Below, one piece after another: positions 1-12,279 of a stretch of DNA of 64,000 nt (position 1 is the first letter of the stretch; the number at the start of each line of letters is the position of its first letter). The notes under the pieces were generated by a model. That model was not told where the DNA came from. It saw nothing but the letters and a program-made list of their open reading frames with translations, and did not search any database. The DNA is taken from positions 73,375,118 through 73,439,117 of the forward strand of contig CM049317.1 in assembly GCA_026874595.1 (NCBI GenBank). The letters run 5' to 3'. This stretch comes from Sipunculus nudus (lineage: Eukaryota > Annelida > Sipuncula > Golfingiida > Sipunculidae). A program made the translations under genes and the position numbers.

Positions 1-1330
1 CCTATAATCTGAGGTTTTTTTTATAAATTTTTAGCTGGTTTTATTTCTTAATTTGACCTTTTTGGAAAAAAATTAGATTACGTGTTCTCGTCTGACCGAC
101 TGGATAAGGAATGTATTATACAGTTCTCGGTGTTTAAAAGGGCCCAATCACATATCTTACCTTAATAAACTAATTCCTTGGAGCTGTATAAAAATGGGCC
201 AGAAAATGTTGATGTCACCGCACACGGGCTGCTTGTTTTGTTTATATGAACATGTTTACAATGTATGGAAGCCCGGTTAAAAATTTAAAACAATTCAAAA
301 GGGCATCTGGCGGTAAGTCAGATAGGCCAGGGTTTTGCAAATGGCGTTTCGTAACAAGTGACCTTTCTACCTCCGCATATATTATCAACCTACGACCTTT
401 GGTTACGTGTTCTTCCCGTTTGTAAACATTGCATAAACATAACTGAATTTTTTTGTTTAACAGGTAAAAGCATCGCAGAACTAGAAATCCGCACACACGA
501 ACGGGAATGAACACACCTTCCTTGTGGAGGCAAAAAGGTAAAATGTATAGTTATATCACAATTTATTTAATTAATAATTAATATATATATATTTATATAT
601 GATAAATTAATTAATATTTCATACTTTCTACTGAAAATGAAATAAATATCTTTTAAGGTGGACCCGGGGGGGTTGGTTGTCAAACTAATGCCGGAGAAAC
701 CAACCTGTTTTATTATTTGTTTTTGTTTTATGGTTCCTAATTTGAAGACCTTTTGTCTTATTAATGAAAAGGGTATGATAATGACTGCAAACAGGGTGCA
801 AACCAATCTGCACACTAGTTTTAAAGTCAGTGAGCTTTAAGTATGTGTTAATGAGTCCCGTATGTTTGTCACGAATAAGTAGCTTAGATGATTAGACCTT
901 TAGGGAAGGAACTCGCCCATTATAATCCTCTCTGCGGGATACCATTGCGCTGGAACTGGCACGTTAATAAGCACGAGGATTTAATAATGTTATTTTAAGT
1001 GTTTTAAAATACTGCTGTAGCAAAATGGTGGGTAATTGTCGTAACACGAAATTTCTTCTAAATGGGACCATTACTCCAGTTCAAAGCCAACTGTAATTGG
1101 AAAATTGTTTGAACTACTGGTTGAAGAGTATATCTACCCTTTCACCCGGTGTGTTCACTTTGATGTCTAAAGATGGCTAATTATTATCATATTTTAAACA
1201 TTATGTATATTTTAGATTTATACAGGCTTCTAACGGCTTCTTAGGATATTATTAAGGTACAGGGACAAATATCTGAGGTTATGTATAGACTTTGATATTT
1301 TGTCTATAAAATGAGTGGCACACCTTAACT
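1..1330. other. AT-rich intergenic DNA, no gene seen
   Basis: The open frames here are short and none shows a recognisable domain. A short AT-rich tract lies at about 565-615. I see no tRNA-like box or coding signature. Confidence 0.6.
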
Positions 1331-1868
1331 ATCAAACTAAGTAAACCCACCTTCGTCAAGAACAAGGCTACTAATATGTCCGCCCGATTTTGTCAAGCCC
1401 TAAGCCTTAATTACAAGGCTATGTCACCCCACTTTCATCGAAATCGTAACCAGTGACTGTTCCACGTCCGCTCACTTTTGTCGAAGTCTTATCCATAAGG
1501 ATACGTCCGTCCACTATCGACGAAATCATAACAACTCTCTTGCGTCCGCCCACTTTTGTCGAAGTTTTAACCACAAGGATACGTCCGTCCACTTTCGTCA
1601 AAATCATAACGTACGCCCACTTTTGTCAAAGTCTTCAACACAAAAATATGTCCATTTATGTTCGTCAAAATCATAACCACAATGATACGTCTGCCCATTT
1701 TCGTCGAAATCATAACGACTGTTCTACGTCCGTTAATTGTTGTCGTTGCCTTAACCACAAGGCTACGTCCATAGATTTTCATCGAAATCATAACCACTGT
1801 TCTACGTCCGTAAATTTTTGTAGAAGCCTTAACCACAAGGCTACGTCCATCCACATATTATACGTCCA
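1330..1868. repeat. ~39-bp minisatellite, first block
   Basis: Degenerate tandem units of about 38-40 bp, each built like TACGTCCGTCCACTTTCGTC followed by GAAATCATAACCACAAGG. There are roughly a dozen units that drift in sequence. Some units alternate GTCGAAGTC with GTCGAAATC, hinting at a two-unit higher-order period. The open frames on both strands (for example 1453-2022 plus, 1567-1854 minus) follow from this periodicity and are not genes. The array resumes at 2168-2279 and 3024-3120 after two insertions. Confidence 0.85.
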
Positions 1869-2167
1869 ATTTTCGGGGCTTGGAGAGCTGAGCGGTGAAA
1901 CGCTTGGCTTTTCCGCTGGCGACCCGGGTTCGATCCCAGGTGCTGCCATGAGAATGGGTTGTAGTGACCCGTCCAAGGTCGGTGGTTCTTTCCGGGTTCT
2001 CTTGCTTCCTCCATCCCTCTAACTACGAACTTCAACTCTATCAGTATCATCTATTTTCGCCTGAATACCGACTCAATCTGTCAAACTTTGTCGTTGTTGA
2101 GGGAGCCAGTGAACGCCGGATATTCCGGAGACCTGTGACTGGCTCGAGCGCCGACTTCACTTTCATT
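1869..2167 (+). mobile_element. tRNA-derived SINE-like insertion
   Basis: The segment has tRNA-like polymerase III promoter parts. An A-box-like GAGCTGAGCGG sits near 1886-1896, resembling the tRNA-Leu A-box, and a perfect B box GGTTCGATCCC lies at 1927-1937. After the tRNA-like head comes a non-tRNA body with CGGTGGTTCTTTCCGGGT and TTGCTTCCTCC, a pattern common in SINE bodies of marine invertebrates. It interrupts the minisatellite, which continues on both sides. The 3' limit is inferred from where the array resumes. I found no clear target-site duplication, so the edges are approximate. Confidence 0.65.
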
Positions 2168-2279
2168 CAGTCAGTCATAACCAGTTTTCTACGTCCGCAC
2201 ACTTTTGTCGAAGTCTTAACCACTAGGACACGTCCGTCCACTTTTGTAAAAAAAAATCTTAACCACTGTTCTACGTCTA
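2168..2279. repeat. ~39-bp minisatellite, second block
   Basis: The same units as 1330-1868 reappear (CATAACCAGTTTTCTACGTC, GTCGAAGTCTTAACCAC). This shows that the SINE inserted into a pre-existing array. Confidence 0.8.
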
Positions 2280-3023
2280 TGTTTAATCCGTACTGGTTGG
2301 ACTCTCGTTGTCATGATAGCTTGGAGCGAGCTCATGTGTACACCATGGTGTGTAGAGGCACGGCGATGTTTTTCTAGATGCTTCCTTACCGTGTATAATT
2401 TATTATACTTAGACTGTTCGAAAAGTGGGAAATTTGTGCTTAACGTGTATAATGTATTATTCTTAGACTGTTCGAGAAGTGGAAAATTCTTGGCTTGAGG
2501 TGAAAAGGTATATAAAGGAGCTGTGTTTTAGTGCCGAGAGAGAACCGAGAAGATTTCCAGCGGACGCAGAAGCGTGTGTCAGTTTCTGGGACCTTATCCG
2601 ACGTGTGCGGCAATTATAGATTTTCTTCGGAGTTTCTCCTGGACTACAGTTTACTTTCTGGATTTTTACAAGAGCTTTACACTGGACTGTCATTCTCCGA
2701 GAGTATACATTTAAAGAACTTATCGTTGTGACTGTGTTGGTATCCAGGTACTGTGCACTTTGTGTATTTTACTGTGTGATTGTATTGATTTGTTGTTATA
2801 CCGCTGTTTTACTATGTAATTGTATTGATTAAGTGTGTTGTAATGTTAAGGTTGTTTTAAGAATAATTTATGGTTATTTGTTAACAAAAAACCACTGACT
2901 TCCTTATTCATTCCCCTAGACATTTCACGCTGCCTAGTGTTACAGAATCTGATTTTTTTTCTCCATTACAGAATTTTGTGTTCATCTCGCATACGTGATC
3001 TGTTTATATTCAGTTCCGTAACA
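2280..3023 (+). mobile_element. Probable solo LTR (diverged copy of the 45.6-kb LTR)
   Basis: From about 2465 onward this aligns with the solo LTR at 45635-46432. Shared blocks include GGAGCTGTGTTTTAGTGCCG, GGTATCCAGGTACTGT, TTCACGCTGCCTAGTGTT and the shared 3' end TTCCGTAACA. A TATATAAAG box lies near 2509-2517, just before the conserved block, as in an LTR promoter. The 5' edge is set at TGTTTAATCC by analogy with the TGTTAC start of the other copy. I could not see a clean target duplication, so the start is uncertain. It sits inside the minisatellite. Confidence 0.65.
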
Positions 3024-3120
3024 CCATTCACCTTTGCCAAAGTCTAAACCACAAGGCTTCGTCCTTCCACTTTCGTCGAAGCCTTAAACACAAAGATACG
3101 ACTGTCTACTTTTGTCCAAG
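3024..3120. repeat. ~39-bp minisatellite, third block
   Basis: Units such as CAAAGTCTAAACCACAAGG and TTCGTCCTTCCACTTTCGTC resume directly after the LTR 3' end. Confidence 0.75.
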
Positions 3121-3123
3121 GTT

Positions 3124-3540
3124 TAAACACATTTAACAATAATATAACAACAAAATTAAAAATGTACTTTGGCCTTCTCATAAAAGACTTATCAGATACT
3201 GTTTACGACACTCCTATTCCTCACACAATGTCCAAATATAGTTCAAACACGAATAACAATAATATAACAATAGAATTTAAAATTTATTTTGTCTTTCTCA
3301 AAACGGCAAAATATACAATATAAAAATGTGGCTGCACTTTTCTGATACTGTTAACGACACTCCTCTTCCTCACACAATTCCCAATATCGTTTAAACTCAA
3401 ATAACAATTATATTACAATCGAATTTAAAATGTACTTTGTCTTTCTCTGAAGGGCACAGTATACAATATAAAGTGGCTACACTTATCTGATACCGTTTAC
3501 GACAGTCACATTGTCCTTCACATATATGTCCAAATATGTA
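3124..3540. repeat. Three-copy 120-145-bp tandem repeat
   Basis: Three diverged copies start near 3124, 3251 and 3396. Each contains AACAATAATATAACAA, then AATTTAAAATGTACTTTGTC and GATACTGTTTACGACACTCC. Copies two and three carry an extra ~25-bp block containing ATATACAATATAAA. Confidence 0.75.
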
Positions 3541-4146
3541 TCAAGTTACGATTACGCATGACTGCGTCACCATCAGTGTAATCGGCATCTGGATTGCTGT
3601 CCCCTTTATCTCACGTCTCGCACGCATGTACAAGACCCGGAACAATAATTGCTTCTCTCTTTGTTTAAAATGTCGCACGCATGCGCACTGTTCCGAGGCT
3701 GTCGCTTTCATATTTGACATATTTAGCCAGATAATCTAAAAATAAGAGCCTATAAATTTGAAATGATACGGGTTTAGGGATATCACACCTGCCTGGTAAT
3801 AACGGAGACTACAAATTTCCCATATTCGGGTTAATTTCTGAGAGGTATAATGTTTTACTGTCGGTTGTCTGGTTATCTGTGTGTAATTTTACGCAATATG
3901 TCGAGGAAAAGAGTCATTGTGCGAAGCAGTGATGGGAGATGTTTCCCTGTGTTGTTGTGTAGATTGGTTACAGGATTCTGGTTGTTACAGCTAATCATTA
4001 TATCCTCATGATCAGGGAGGATTTAGAGGGTGCCCCCCCCCCCACCTTTTCATCAATCAAACAACTTACCCATTATAATTTTCCCTATATTATACTTAGA
4101 CACTGCCCCCCCCCCCACCCCACCCACAGCCTTGTTTTTTGTTTTT
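3541..4146. other. Intergenic DNA downstream of the receptor gene
   Basis: No coding domain recognised. It contains C-runs at about 4031-4042 and 4106-4118. Part may be the 3' UTR of the minus-strand receptor, but no clear polyadenylation signal was assigned. Confidence 0.4.
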
Positions 4147-5168
4147 CTAAGACCCTGTACCCACACTTGATGTTCTGTATCTACAGAACAATATTTTCTT
4201 GTATGCTTCTCTGAACTCTTTATTCAATGCTCCATACACAATACAGTTTACACAAGAAGCAGCCCAGCTCATCATACAAGAGAAGACATACAGTCCCTCC
4301 GGTAAGTGGTGCCTGTACCCAGCAAAACACACGGCGGCATACAGGAAGTACATCATAAAATGAAACACGAATGCGACAACCATCATTTTGATCAGCTGCA
4401 ACTCCCTGCGCATGTGCGCACTGAATATTGCTCTTCCGGACGTACGGACTGTGTTTCCCGGAACCTGGATCATCTGAGAGTGTATTTTCAGGCGGGAACT
4501 CCTCACAGTCAAGTACACGTGGACGTACATATAAACAAGACATAGTGTCAGTACACATGCCGAAACAATTACAAAAGTATCCAATTCGTTCCTGATCTGA
4601 CGGCAACTCATTACACGCATGGAAAAGGTATAGTCTGTACCGAGTTTCGGAGGGGTTTTATAATACTTGCCTCTTCGCTGAAGTGCAACCAAAATGGGCA
4701 TGGAATGTATGATAACCAGAATAATAATAACAACAGCCAGTCTGTTGAGTTTTGCAAAAAATCTCGGAAACACAACTAGGGCATACCGATAAAAGGTCAA
4801 GGTCAAGATGTTTCCCAGTACCATGCTGAATGAGTCGATATGAACCGTGGCAGTGAAGAAACAAACCCTTTTTCCTAGGAGGTACCTGCCATCAATATAG
4901 ACTTTGATGTATATTGAGTAAAGGAAAATTGCTTGGAACAAGCCAATTCCGGCAATAAATATCAGGAATATGTTTATGAGTTTCCGCAGTTTCTTATCCA
5001 CCAGAAATGATGCTAGGACCAGTAGGTTCCCGCAGCATACACAACAAACCACTAGTATTCCTATTATTGCACCGGAAGTGCTGGCGGAGCGAGATATGGG
5101 TTCATCTACCGGAAGTGTTGTGCTGTTGTTCATACTTCCGTTTGCTTGATTCCAGTTTGTAATGCAGC
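4147..5168 (-). CDS. Divergent rhodopsin-class (class A) G protein-coupled receptor
   Basis: Predicted seven-transmembrane plasma-membrane receptor that would sense an extracellular ligand and signal through G proteins; the ligand is unknown. The frame encodes about 340 residues and ends in TAG at 4149-4147. Numbered from the frame opening at 5181 (a TTG codon), the order is: short N terminus with NGS and NNST glycosylation sequons, TM1 with GNLLV, TM2, a TM3-entry Cys, YRY in place of D/ERY, a second extracellular-loop Cys (MSC), TM5-TM6, then N-C-IVY in place of NPxxY, and an amphipathic helix 8 (LNKEFREAYKKI). The first ATG is residue 17 (5133-5131). A good splice acceptor (pyrimidine-rich, TTGCAG) ends at 5169, so the exon may begin at 5168 with an upstream exon elsewhere. 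All seven helices lie in one exon, as in many orphan invertebrate receptors. Subfamily is not assignable by eye; distant melatonin/Tre1-like affinity is only a guess. Confidence 0.85.
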
Positions 5169-5181
5169 CTGCAACAAACAA

Positions 5182-5670
5182 ACACCAGGTTTAATATAGG
5201 ATGTTAATCTCGAACAAATCCTTATCCATCGAGAGCGAAGGTTTAATTTTTCAATAGATATGTCTTTAATGAAAAGCGAGTTTAACATTTAACGGAGTTT
5301 TTAATTTCACCACATCAATTTGGCATCATATTATTTCTGCTTCGCCCAAAAACCTAAGAATCCATATCATGATAGTTTAGAAATCCAGACTACTGAATGA
5401 TAAAATTCAAAATGAAGGAGAGCTATTTAGGATTTTTGTGGTTCACAGATTTCGTGCACACATATTCGAGGAGCATCCCGCTAAAATTTTCAAATTAATC
5501 TTTAGAGAAAACAAATCCACTAAGACAGTCACTGAAATGTTCAACGTGACCAAACTATGTGTAAGCCGTGATAGCACGACTTGGTATATGCATTATAGGA
5601 TTTATTGGATTACATTAATCCATTACGTCTGGTATACAGAAAACTGTACTGCTATAACCATTCATCCTAT
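5182..5670. other. Region upstream of the receptor exon
   Basis: About 490 bp between the receptor exon and the satellite. No coding signature or clear promoter motif. It would hold the intron or promoter of the minus-strand receptor gene. Confidence 0.4.
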
Positions 5671-8600
5671 TGCAACGATATCACTGTAACAGAACGTAAT
5701 CTTATACTACGAGTGAAGCACCGGCATCACTGAAACAGAAGGTCATCTTAGACTACGAGTGAAACACCGATATTACAGTAACGAAAGGTAATCTTAGACT
5801 AAGAGTGAAGCACTGATATCACAGTAACGGAAGGTAATCTTAGACTAAGAGTGAAGTACCGATATCACTCTAACAAAAGGTAATCTTAGACTACGAGTGA
5901 AGCACCGATATCACTGTAACAGAAGGTAATCTAAGACTCCGATTGAAGCACCGATATCACTGTAACAGAAGGTAATCTTAGACTACGAGTGAAGTACCGA
6001 TATCACTCTGACAGAAGGTTATCTTAGACTAAGAGTGAAGCACCGATATCACTCTAACAGAAGGTAATCTTAGGCTAAGAGTGAAGCACCGATATCATTG
6101 TGACAGAAGGTTATCTTAGACTAAGAGTAAGCAACGATATCACTCAGACAGAAGGTAATCTTAGACTAAGAGTGAAGCACCTATATCGCTCTAACAGAAG
6201 GTTATCTTAGACTAAGAGTGAAGTACCGATATCACTCTAACAGAAGGTTATCTATGACTAAGAGTAAGCACCGATATCACTCTGACAGAAGGTAATCTTA
6301 GACTAAGAGTGAAGCACCGATATCACTCTAACAGAAGGTAATCTTAGATTAAGAGTGAAGCACCGATATCACTCTAACAGAAGATTATCTTAGACTAAGA
6401 GTGAAGCACCGATATCACTGTAACAGAAGGTAATCTTAGACTACGAGTGAAGCACCGGCATCACTGAAACAGAAGGTCATCTTAGACTAAGAGTGAAGCA
6501 CCGATATCATTGTGACAGAAGGTTATCTTAGACTAAGAGTAAGCAACGATATCACTCAGACAGAAGGTAATCTTAGACTAAGAGTGAAGCACCTATATCG
6601 CTCTAACAGAAGGTTATCTTAGACTAAGAGTGAAGTACCGATATCACTCTAACAGAAGGTTATCTATGACTAAGAGTAAGCACCGATATCACTCTGACAG
6701 AAGGTAATCTTAGACAGAGAGTGAAGCACCGATATCACTCTAACAGAAGGTAATCTTAGATTAAGAGTGAAGCACCGATATCACTCTAACAGAAGATTAT
6801 CTTAGACTAAGAGTGAAGCACCGATATCACTGTAACAGAAGGTAATCTTAGACTACGAGTGAAGCACCGATATCACTGTAACAGAAAGTAATCTTAGACT
6901 CCGTGTGAAGAACCGATATCACTGTAACAGAAGGTAATCTTAGACTAAGAGTGAAGTACCGATATCACTCTAACAGAAGATTAGCTTAGACTAAGAGTGA
7001 AGCACCGATATCACTGTAACAGTGAAGGTTACCTTAGACTAAGAGTGAAGTACCGATATCACTGTAACAGAAGGTATTCTTAGACTTAGAGTGAAGGACC
7101 GATATCACTCTAGCATAAGGTTATCTTAGACTACGAGTGAAGCACCGATTTCACTCTAACAAAAGGTAATCTTAGACTAAGAGTGAAGCACCTATATCAC
7201 TCTGACACAAGATTATCTTAGACTGAGAGTGAAGCACCGATATCACTCTAACAAAAGTTAATCTTAGACTACGAGTGAAGCACCGATATCACTGTAACAG
7301 AAAGTAATCTTAGACTAAGAGTGAAGTACCTATATCACTCTAACATAAGGTAATCTTAAACTAAGAGTGAAGCACCGATATCACTCTAACAAAAGTTAAT
7401 CTTAGACTACGAGTGAAGTACCGATATCACTGTAACAGAAGGTAATCTTTGACTACGAGTAAAACACCGATATCACTGTAACAGAAGGTAATCTTAGACT
7501 ACGAGTGAAGTACCGATATCACTCTGACAGAAGGTTATCTTAGACTAAGAGTGAAGCACCGATATCACTCTAACAGAAGGTTATCTTAGACTAAGAGTTA
7601 AGCACCGATATCAATCTAACAGAAGGTTATCTTAGACTAAGAGTGAAGCACCGATATCACAGTAACGGAAGGTAATCTTAGACTAAGAGTGAAGTACCGA
7701 TATCACTGTAAAGAAAGGTAATCTTAGACTAAGAATGAAATGCCGATATCATTCTAACAGAAGGTTATCCTAAACTACGAGTGAAGCACCGATATCACTC
7801 GAACAGAAGGTTATCTTAGAGTATGAGTGAAGTACCGATATCACTCTGACAGAAGGTAATCTTAGACTAAGAGTGAAGCACCGATATCACTCTAACAGTG
7901 AAGGTTATTTTAGACTAAGAGTGAAGTACCGATATCACTCCAACATAAGGTCATCTTAGACTAAGAGTGAAGCACCGATATCACTCTAACAGAAGGTAAT
8001 CTTAGACTACGAGTGAAGCACCAATATCACTGTAACAGAAGGTAATCTTAGACTACGATTGAAGCACCGATATCACTGTAACATAAGGTAATCTTAGACT
8101 ACGAGTGAAATACCGATATCACTCTGACAGAAGTTTATCATAGACTAAGAGTGAAGCACCGATATCACTCTAACAGAAGGTTATCTTAGACTAAAAGTGA
8201 AGCACCGATATCACTGTGACAGAAGGTTATCTTAGACTAAGAGTAAGCACCGATATCACTCTGACAGAAGGTAATCGTAGACTAAGAGTGAAGCACCGAT
8301 ATCACTCTAACAGAAGGTTATCTTAGGCTAAGAGTGAAGTACCGATATCACTCTAACAGAAGATTATCTTAGACTAAGAGTGAAGTATCGATATCACTGT
8401 AACAGAAGGTAACTTAGACTACGAGTGAAGCACCCGCAACACTGTGACAAAAAGTAACCTTTACTACGTGTGAAGCACCCGCAACACTGTGACAAAAAGT
8501 AATCATAGACTACGAGTGAAGCACCGATATCACTGTAACAGAAGATAATCTTAGACTACGAGAGAAGCACCGATATCACTGTAACAGAAGGTTATCTTAG

Positions 8601-9282
8601 ACTAAGAGTGAAACACCGATATCACTCTGACAGAAGGTAATCTTAGACTAAGAGTGAAGCACCGATATCACTCTGACAGAAGGTAATCTTAGACTAAGAG
8701 TGAAGCACCGATATCACTCTAACAGAAGGTTATCTTAGACTAAGAGTGAAGCACCGATAACACTCTTACAGAAGATTATCTTAGACTAAGAGTAAAGCAC
8801 CGATATCACTGTAACAGAAGGTAATCTTAGACTACGAGTGAAGCACCGATATCACTGTAACAGAAGGTAATCTTAGACTAAGAGTGAAGTACCGATATCA
8901 CTCTGACTGAAAGTTATCTAAGACTAAGAGTGGGGCACCGATATCACTGTAACAGAAGATAATCTTAGACTACGAGTGAAGCACCCGCAACACTGTGACA
9001 AAAAGTAATCTTTTACTACGTGTGAAGCACCCGCAACACTGTGACAAAAAGTAATCTTAGACTACGAGTGAAGCACCGATATCACTGTAACAGAAGGTAA
9101 TCTTAGACTACGAGAGAAGCACCGATATCACTGTAACAGAAGGTAATCTTAGACTACGAGTGAAGCACCGATATCACTGTAACAGAAGGTAATCTTAGAT
9201 TACGAGTGAAGCACCGATATCACTGAAACTGAAGGTAATCTTAGACTACGAGTGAAGCACCGGCATCACTGTAATAGAAGGT
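5671..9282. repeat. 46-bp satellite array, ~78 copies
   Basis: Continuous head-to-tail 46-bp units with the core AACAGAAGGTAATCTTAGAC, TACGAGTGAAG, CACCGATATCACTGT. There are no unique spacers. Recurrent variants are ACTAAGAG for ACTACGAG, GGTTATC for GGTAATC, CTCT for CTGT, and a CACCCGCAACACTGTGAC form near 8430-8500 and 8985-9050. A block around 6094-6300 is repeated about 412 bp later (nine units), with rare variants such as AAGCAACGATATCACTCAGA in both. This indicates recent block duplication. No open frame of note runs through it. Confidence 0.97.
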
Positions 9283-11491
9283 CAACAAAGATTACGCTTC
9301 TGACTCGGACAGAATTTCAAACAGATTTTACAACATACTTTCACGCAAATATTTAGACCATAATGTAACCAAAATCGATATTTATAATTTTCTTCTTAAA
9401 TCCTGGGTACCGTTTAAAACACAGCTTATGTATCATTTGAAATTTTGGTACATGCCATTATGGACAGGGCTAGTTTAACCCTGTGGTAATATGTACTGTC
9501 AAAGTTACTTCAGCCATATTGTCATTTTGTATATATTTTGAATAAGATAACGTGCATATTGGAAAAAAATACATGTATATTGATAACTTAGCCCTAAGTT
9601 AAACAAAGTAAGGCAATTCGGGAACAAAATATCAGGACAAATATCTGTTCAAATATACCGTGTTTTCGTATATTTATTTTTTGCATTCAGACATGTATTT
9701 GATTATCACAGACATCGTGTGCCACCGGGATTTTTTGTCTGGGTATTTAAAGTTAATTTAAATTTATGGACAAGCTCCAGTCAACTTTGCTGATCAACAG
9801 AGACGGGAACATTTCCATTTTATATTGCTCTAGTATGCCATGCTAAAGTCTAAAAGCTTTTGTTTTGTCAGTGTTGTTTTAAGAAATCAAAGCCGCAGGG
9901 TAATTTTTTTCTACCTTTGTATTAAACATTGTTGATAAAACTTTCATACAACCGGGGAACAATATGGTAATAAGTGAACTGTTCTGCAAAACAGGTAAAG
10001 GCGCATACCAAGAAAATGATATTTTATTGAAAATATATATTTATTAGACAAGATAATTTTATTTTCTGTGGAGAACGTTCCGAGTGGCTTTAGCTCAAAG
10101 TCGGTAAATTTCTTCTGAATATCAAATCAAAACAATCAATATGTGGGGGTCAACATTTAGGTGGCGAATGAGAAACCATCATGTATTTTTGGCCCTTCAT
10201 TCTATTCATCGTATGCATTTATTGAATTATTTATCTGTAAAAAAATCAGAACGCTGTAGGAGGCGTACTCCTTCCTCCACAGAAGACACTATATAATGAG
10301 GTGTGTATGGCATTCAGATATCAAATGCTTGCTTTATATCACTAAATATTTATTTCTCCCCGAGTACTGAATGAAGGCTTTTAGGCATGATGAGTTATAT
10401 CAATATTGAGGTTAGCATTGTTGTGAGTGGACCTTTTAGGGTACAGCAGAGTACTTAACCATCGAGAACATTCATCCTTTGCTTTTTCTGCCCGTGTTTG
10501 CACTATATCTTAACATATGAATGACTTTAGGCACAATATTAATCATAGGATAAAAATTTGCACTTGGAATCAATTTTTTTACCTTGACCTGAACCCCAAA
10601 GGTTGCATATTCGCTGTCGCCCTGCTGAGGGGCGTGGGGGAGGCTACAAGTGAGTCGGAAACGTCTAGTTTTTAATTGAAATTAACCACAATAGCTACTT
10701 AATTTTAAGGTCCTTCGAATTTCCATTTTACTACTGTGTAAGTTATATCCACTCTGTACATGCTACTAACATGTCATTCTTTTCCAACTTAAAAGTCTGA
10801 AATGTGAACATCAAACTAATGTTTCATTTTCATATTTCATCTCACATTTGATCCTTATAAATTACTTCATTATTAGGGGTTTTTGATATTATCGATATAT
10901 TGGCATATTGGGTATCGCGATCCATCTTATAAATATCGATATTTTTTATAATATAATATTGTGTTAAACGTACCTAAAATGATGTTTTAAACGTAAAAGT
11001 CATATTTCTGTTATGAATATACATCAAAAGTGCTGGGATTAATGACAGGCTTAAATCAAATGTTGATACCGTGTCTTTAGACGTTTATACGGAAATATTC
11101 AAGTTCGCCTGCAACCTTCCAACTGCTGAATGTTCATGGTTTAATTCCCCAGTTTTGTTTTATTGTGTTCATATTCGCTGGAAATATGTGAGCAACCCCA
11201 CTAAAGTTGAGTTGCATATTCTTTTATCTTCTTAGACATTAAGGTTTAATGTTAATTTTTTTCTAAATATATATTGAATGTAAATTGTGAGTTTATTCTA
11301 TTACATGTCACTGATATCATAATACGTACCGAACACTGCATGTATGACTTTTTGTAACATTATATATTCATTAGTTCATGTGATGTCGATGATGAAAAGA
11401 AAATCATTGGAAAAAAAGAGAAAATATTCTGAGGCATCCAAGAAGAAGAAAGAAAAAAAAAAGTTCGCCTGCAAATACCAACGATCGAGAG
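9283..11491. other. AT-rich intergenic DNA, no gene seen
   Basis: No coding frame or RNA gene recognised. Around 10880-10960 there is a palindromic AT-rich stretch with repeated ATCGATAT and TATCGCGAT, possibly the end of an old DNA transposon. Confidence 0.5.
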
Positions 11492-11588
11492 TAAAGGTGC
11501 AAACCGGACCGCTTGGACCAGTCCGGTCCACAATTTTGGGCTGGACCGGAACGAACCGCTTACACAAAATACTAGACCGCTTATCCCT

Positions 11589-11712
11589 TAAGGTTTCTAC
11601 CCAGTAGACAGGTATTTCTACCCTACCATGGGTTGAAATTAGGGTTAAAATAGTAGAAATACCTTTCTACTGGGTAAAAATGGTAGAAATAGGGTAGAAA
11701 TGGGTAGAAACC
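11589..11712. repeat. Imperfect foldback with GGTAGAAA motifs
   Basis: GGTTTCTACCC at the left and GGGTAGAAACC at the right bracket internal copies of TATTTCTACC and GGTAGAAATA, so the segment can fold back on itself. A related block with GGGTAGAAACC and TGGTAGAAAG lies at 13115-13206. The two may be the subterminal repeats of a nested element. Confidence 0.6.
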
Positions 11713-12072
11713 TCGGCTTGCCTGACTGAAATATGTTTAAGTCACACATTTTAGTGGATGCAGTGGATACTGAAAGTATAACCAGTCAGTAAACAAGATT
11801 GAAAAAAAAATTATCAAAAACATAAAAAAAACTACAATTAAAACCAAAAATGAAGTTTTTTTAACACAAGTGTTATGCATGTCAAATAATTTTCTTGGTA
11901 TGTACACATGTTTTTCAAATCTTTCTCTGATTCTTTGTTGAATCCTAAAATCTTTATTCACTAATTGTAAATGTACAGATCTGTGCAATATAATCATGAT
12001 GATTTAGATTACTCTGATGTTTGTTTGAACATCAGGTTCTTCAGTAGTTCAGCTCTGTCTGTCCATTTAATC

Positions 12073-12279
12073 TTATCGATGTCTCTTAGGTCCCCTTGTG
12101 GGCTGATCTGAGGACGGGCTGTCACAGGGTTGATTTACAGAGGCACATTTGGCATGATGTATTTTTAGTCTGTTAGCTTTAGCAAGTTGTTGATTACCAC
12201 ATAGCTTACATTTGCCATATTCTTTTCTACCCAACTTGACAGACATTTAGTGTTCCCATATCGGGTCTTTAGGTCTCCT
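12073..12279 (-). pseudogene. BED zinc-finger fragment of a hAT transposase
   Basis: The minus-strand frame reads RPKDPIWEH, then a stop, then KLGRKEYGKCKLCG, and later RLKIHHAKC. This matches the BED finger layout: a conserved aromatic W, Cys-x2-Cys, then His-x3-Cys. BED fingers are DNA-binding domains at the N terminus of hAT transposases. The frame is broken by TAA directly after WEH, ends at TAA 12075-12073, and has no continuing catalytic domain. It lies within the hAT-like TIRs at 11492-13457 and fits as their remnant coding part. Confidence 0.7.

Noticed and set aside
1869-1945. Functional tRNA gene
   Set aside because: Only A- and B-box-like signals are convincing; the acceptor stem does not pair and a SINE-type body follows. 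Classed as tRNA-derived SINE.
4220-4606. Separate genes overlapping the receptor (minus 4220-4606, plus 4306-4545, minus 4658-4864)
   Set aside because: They are alternative-frame shadows of the GPCR coding sequence.
5671-9282. CRISPR-like array of regular repeats
   Set aside because: The 46-bp units are contiguous with no unique spacers, and the genome is clearly eukaryotic. It is a satellite.
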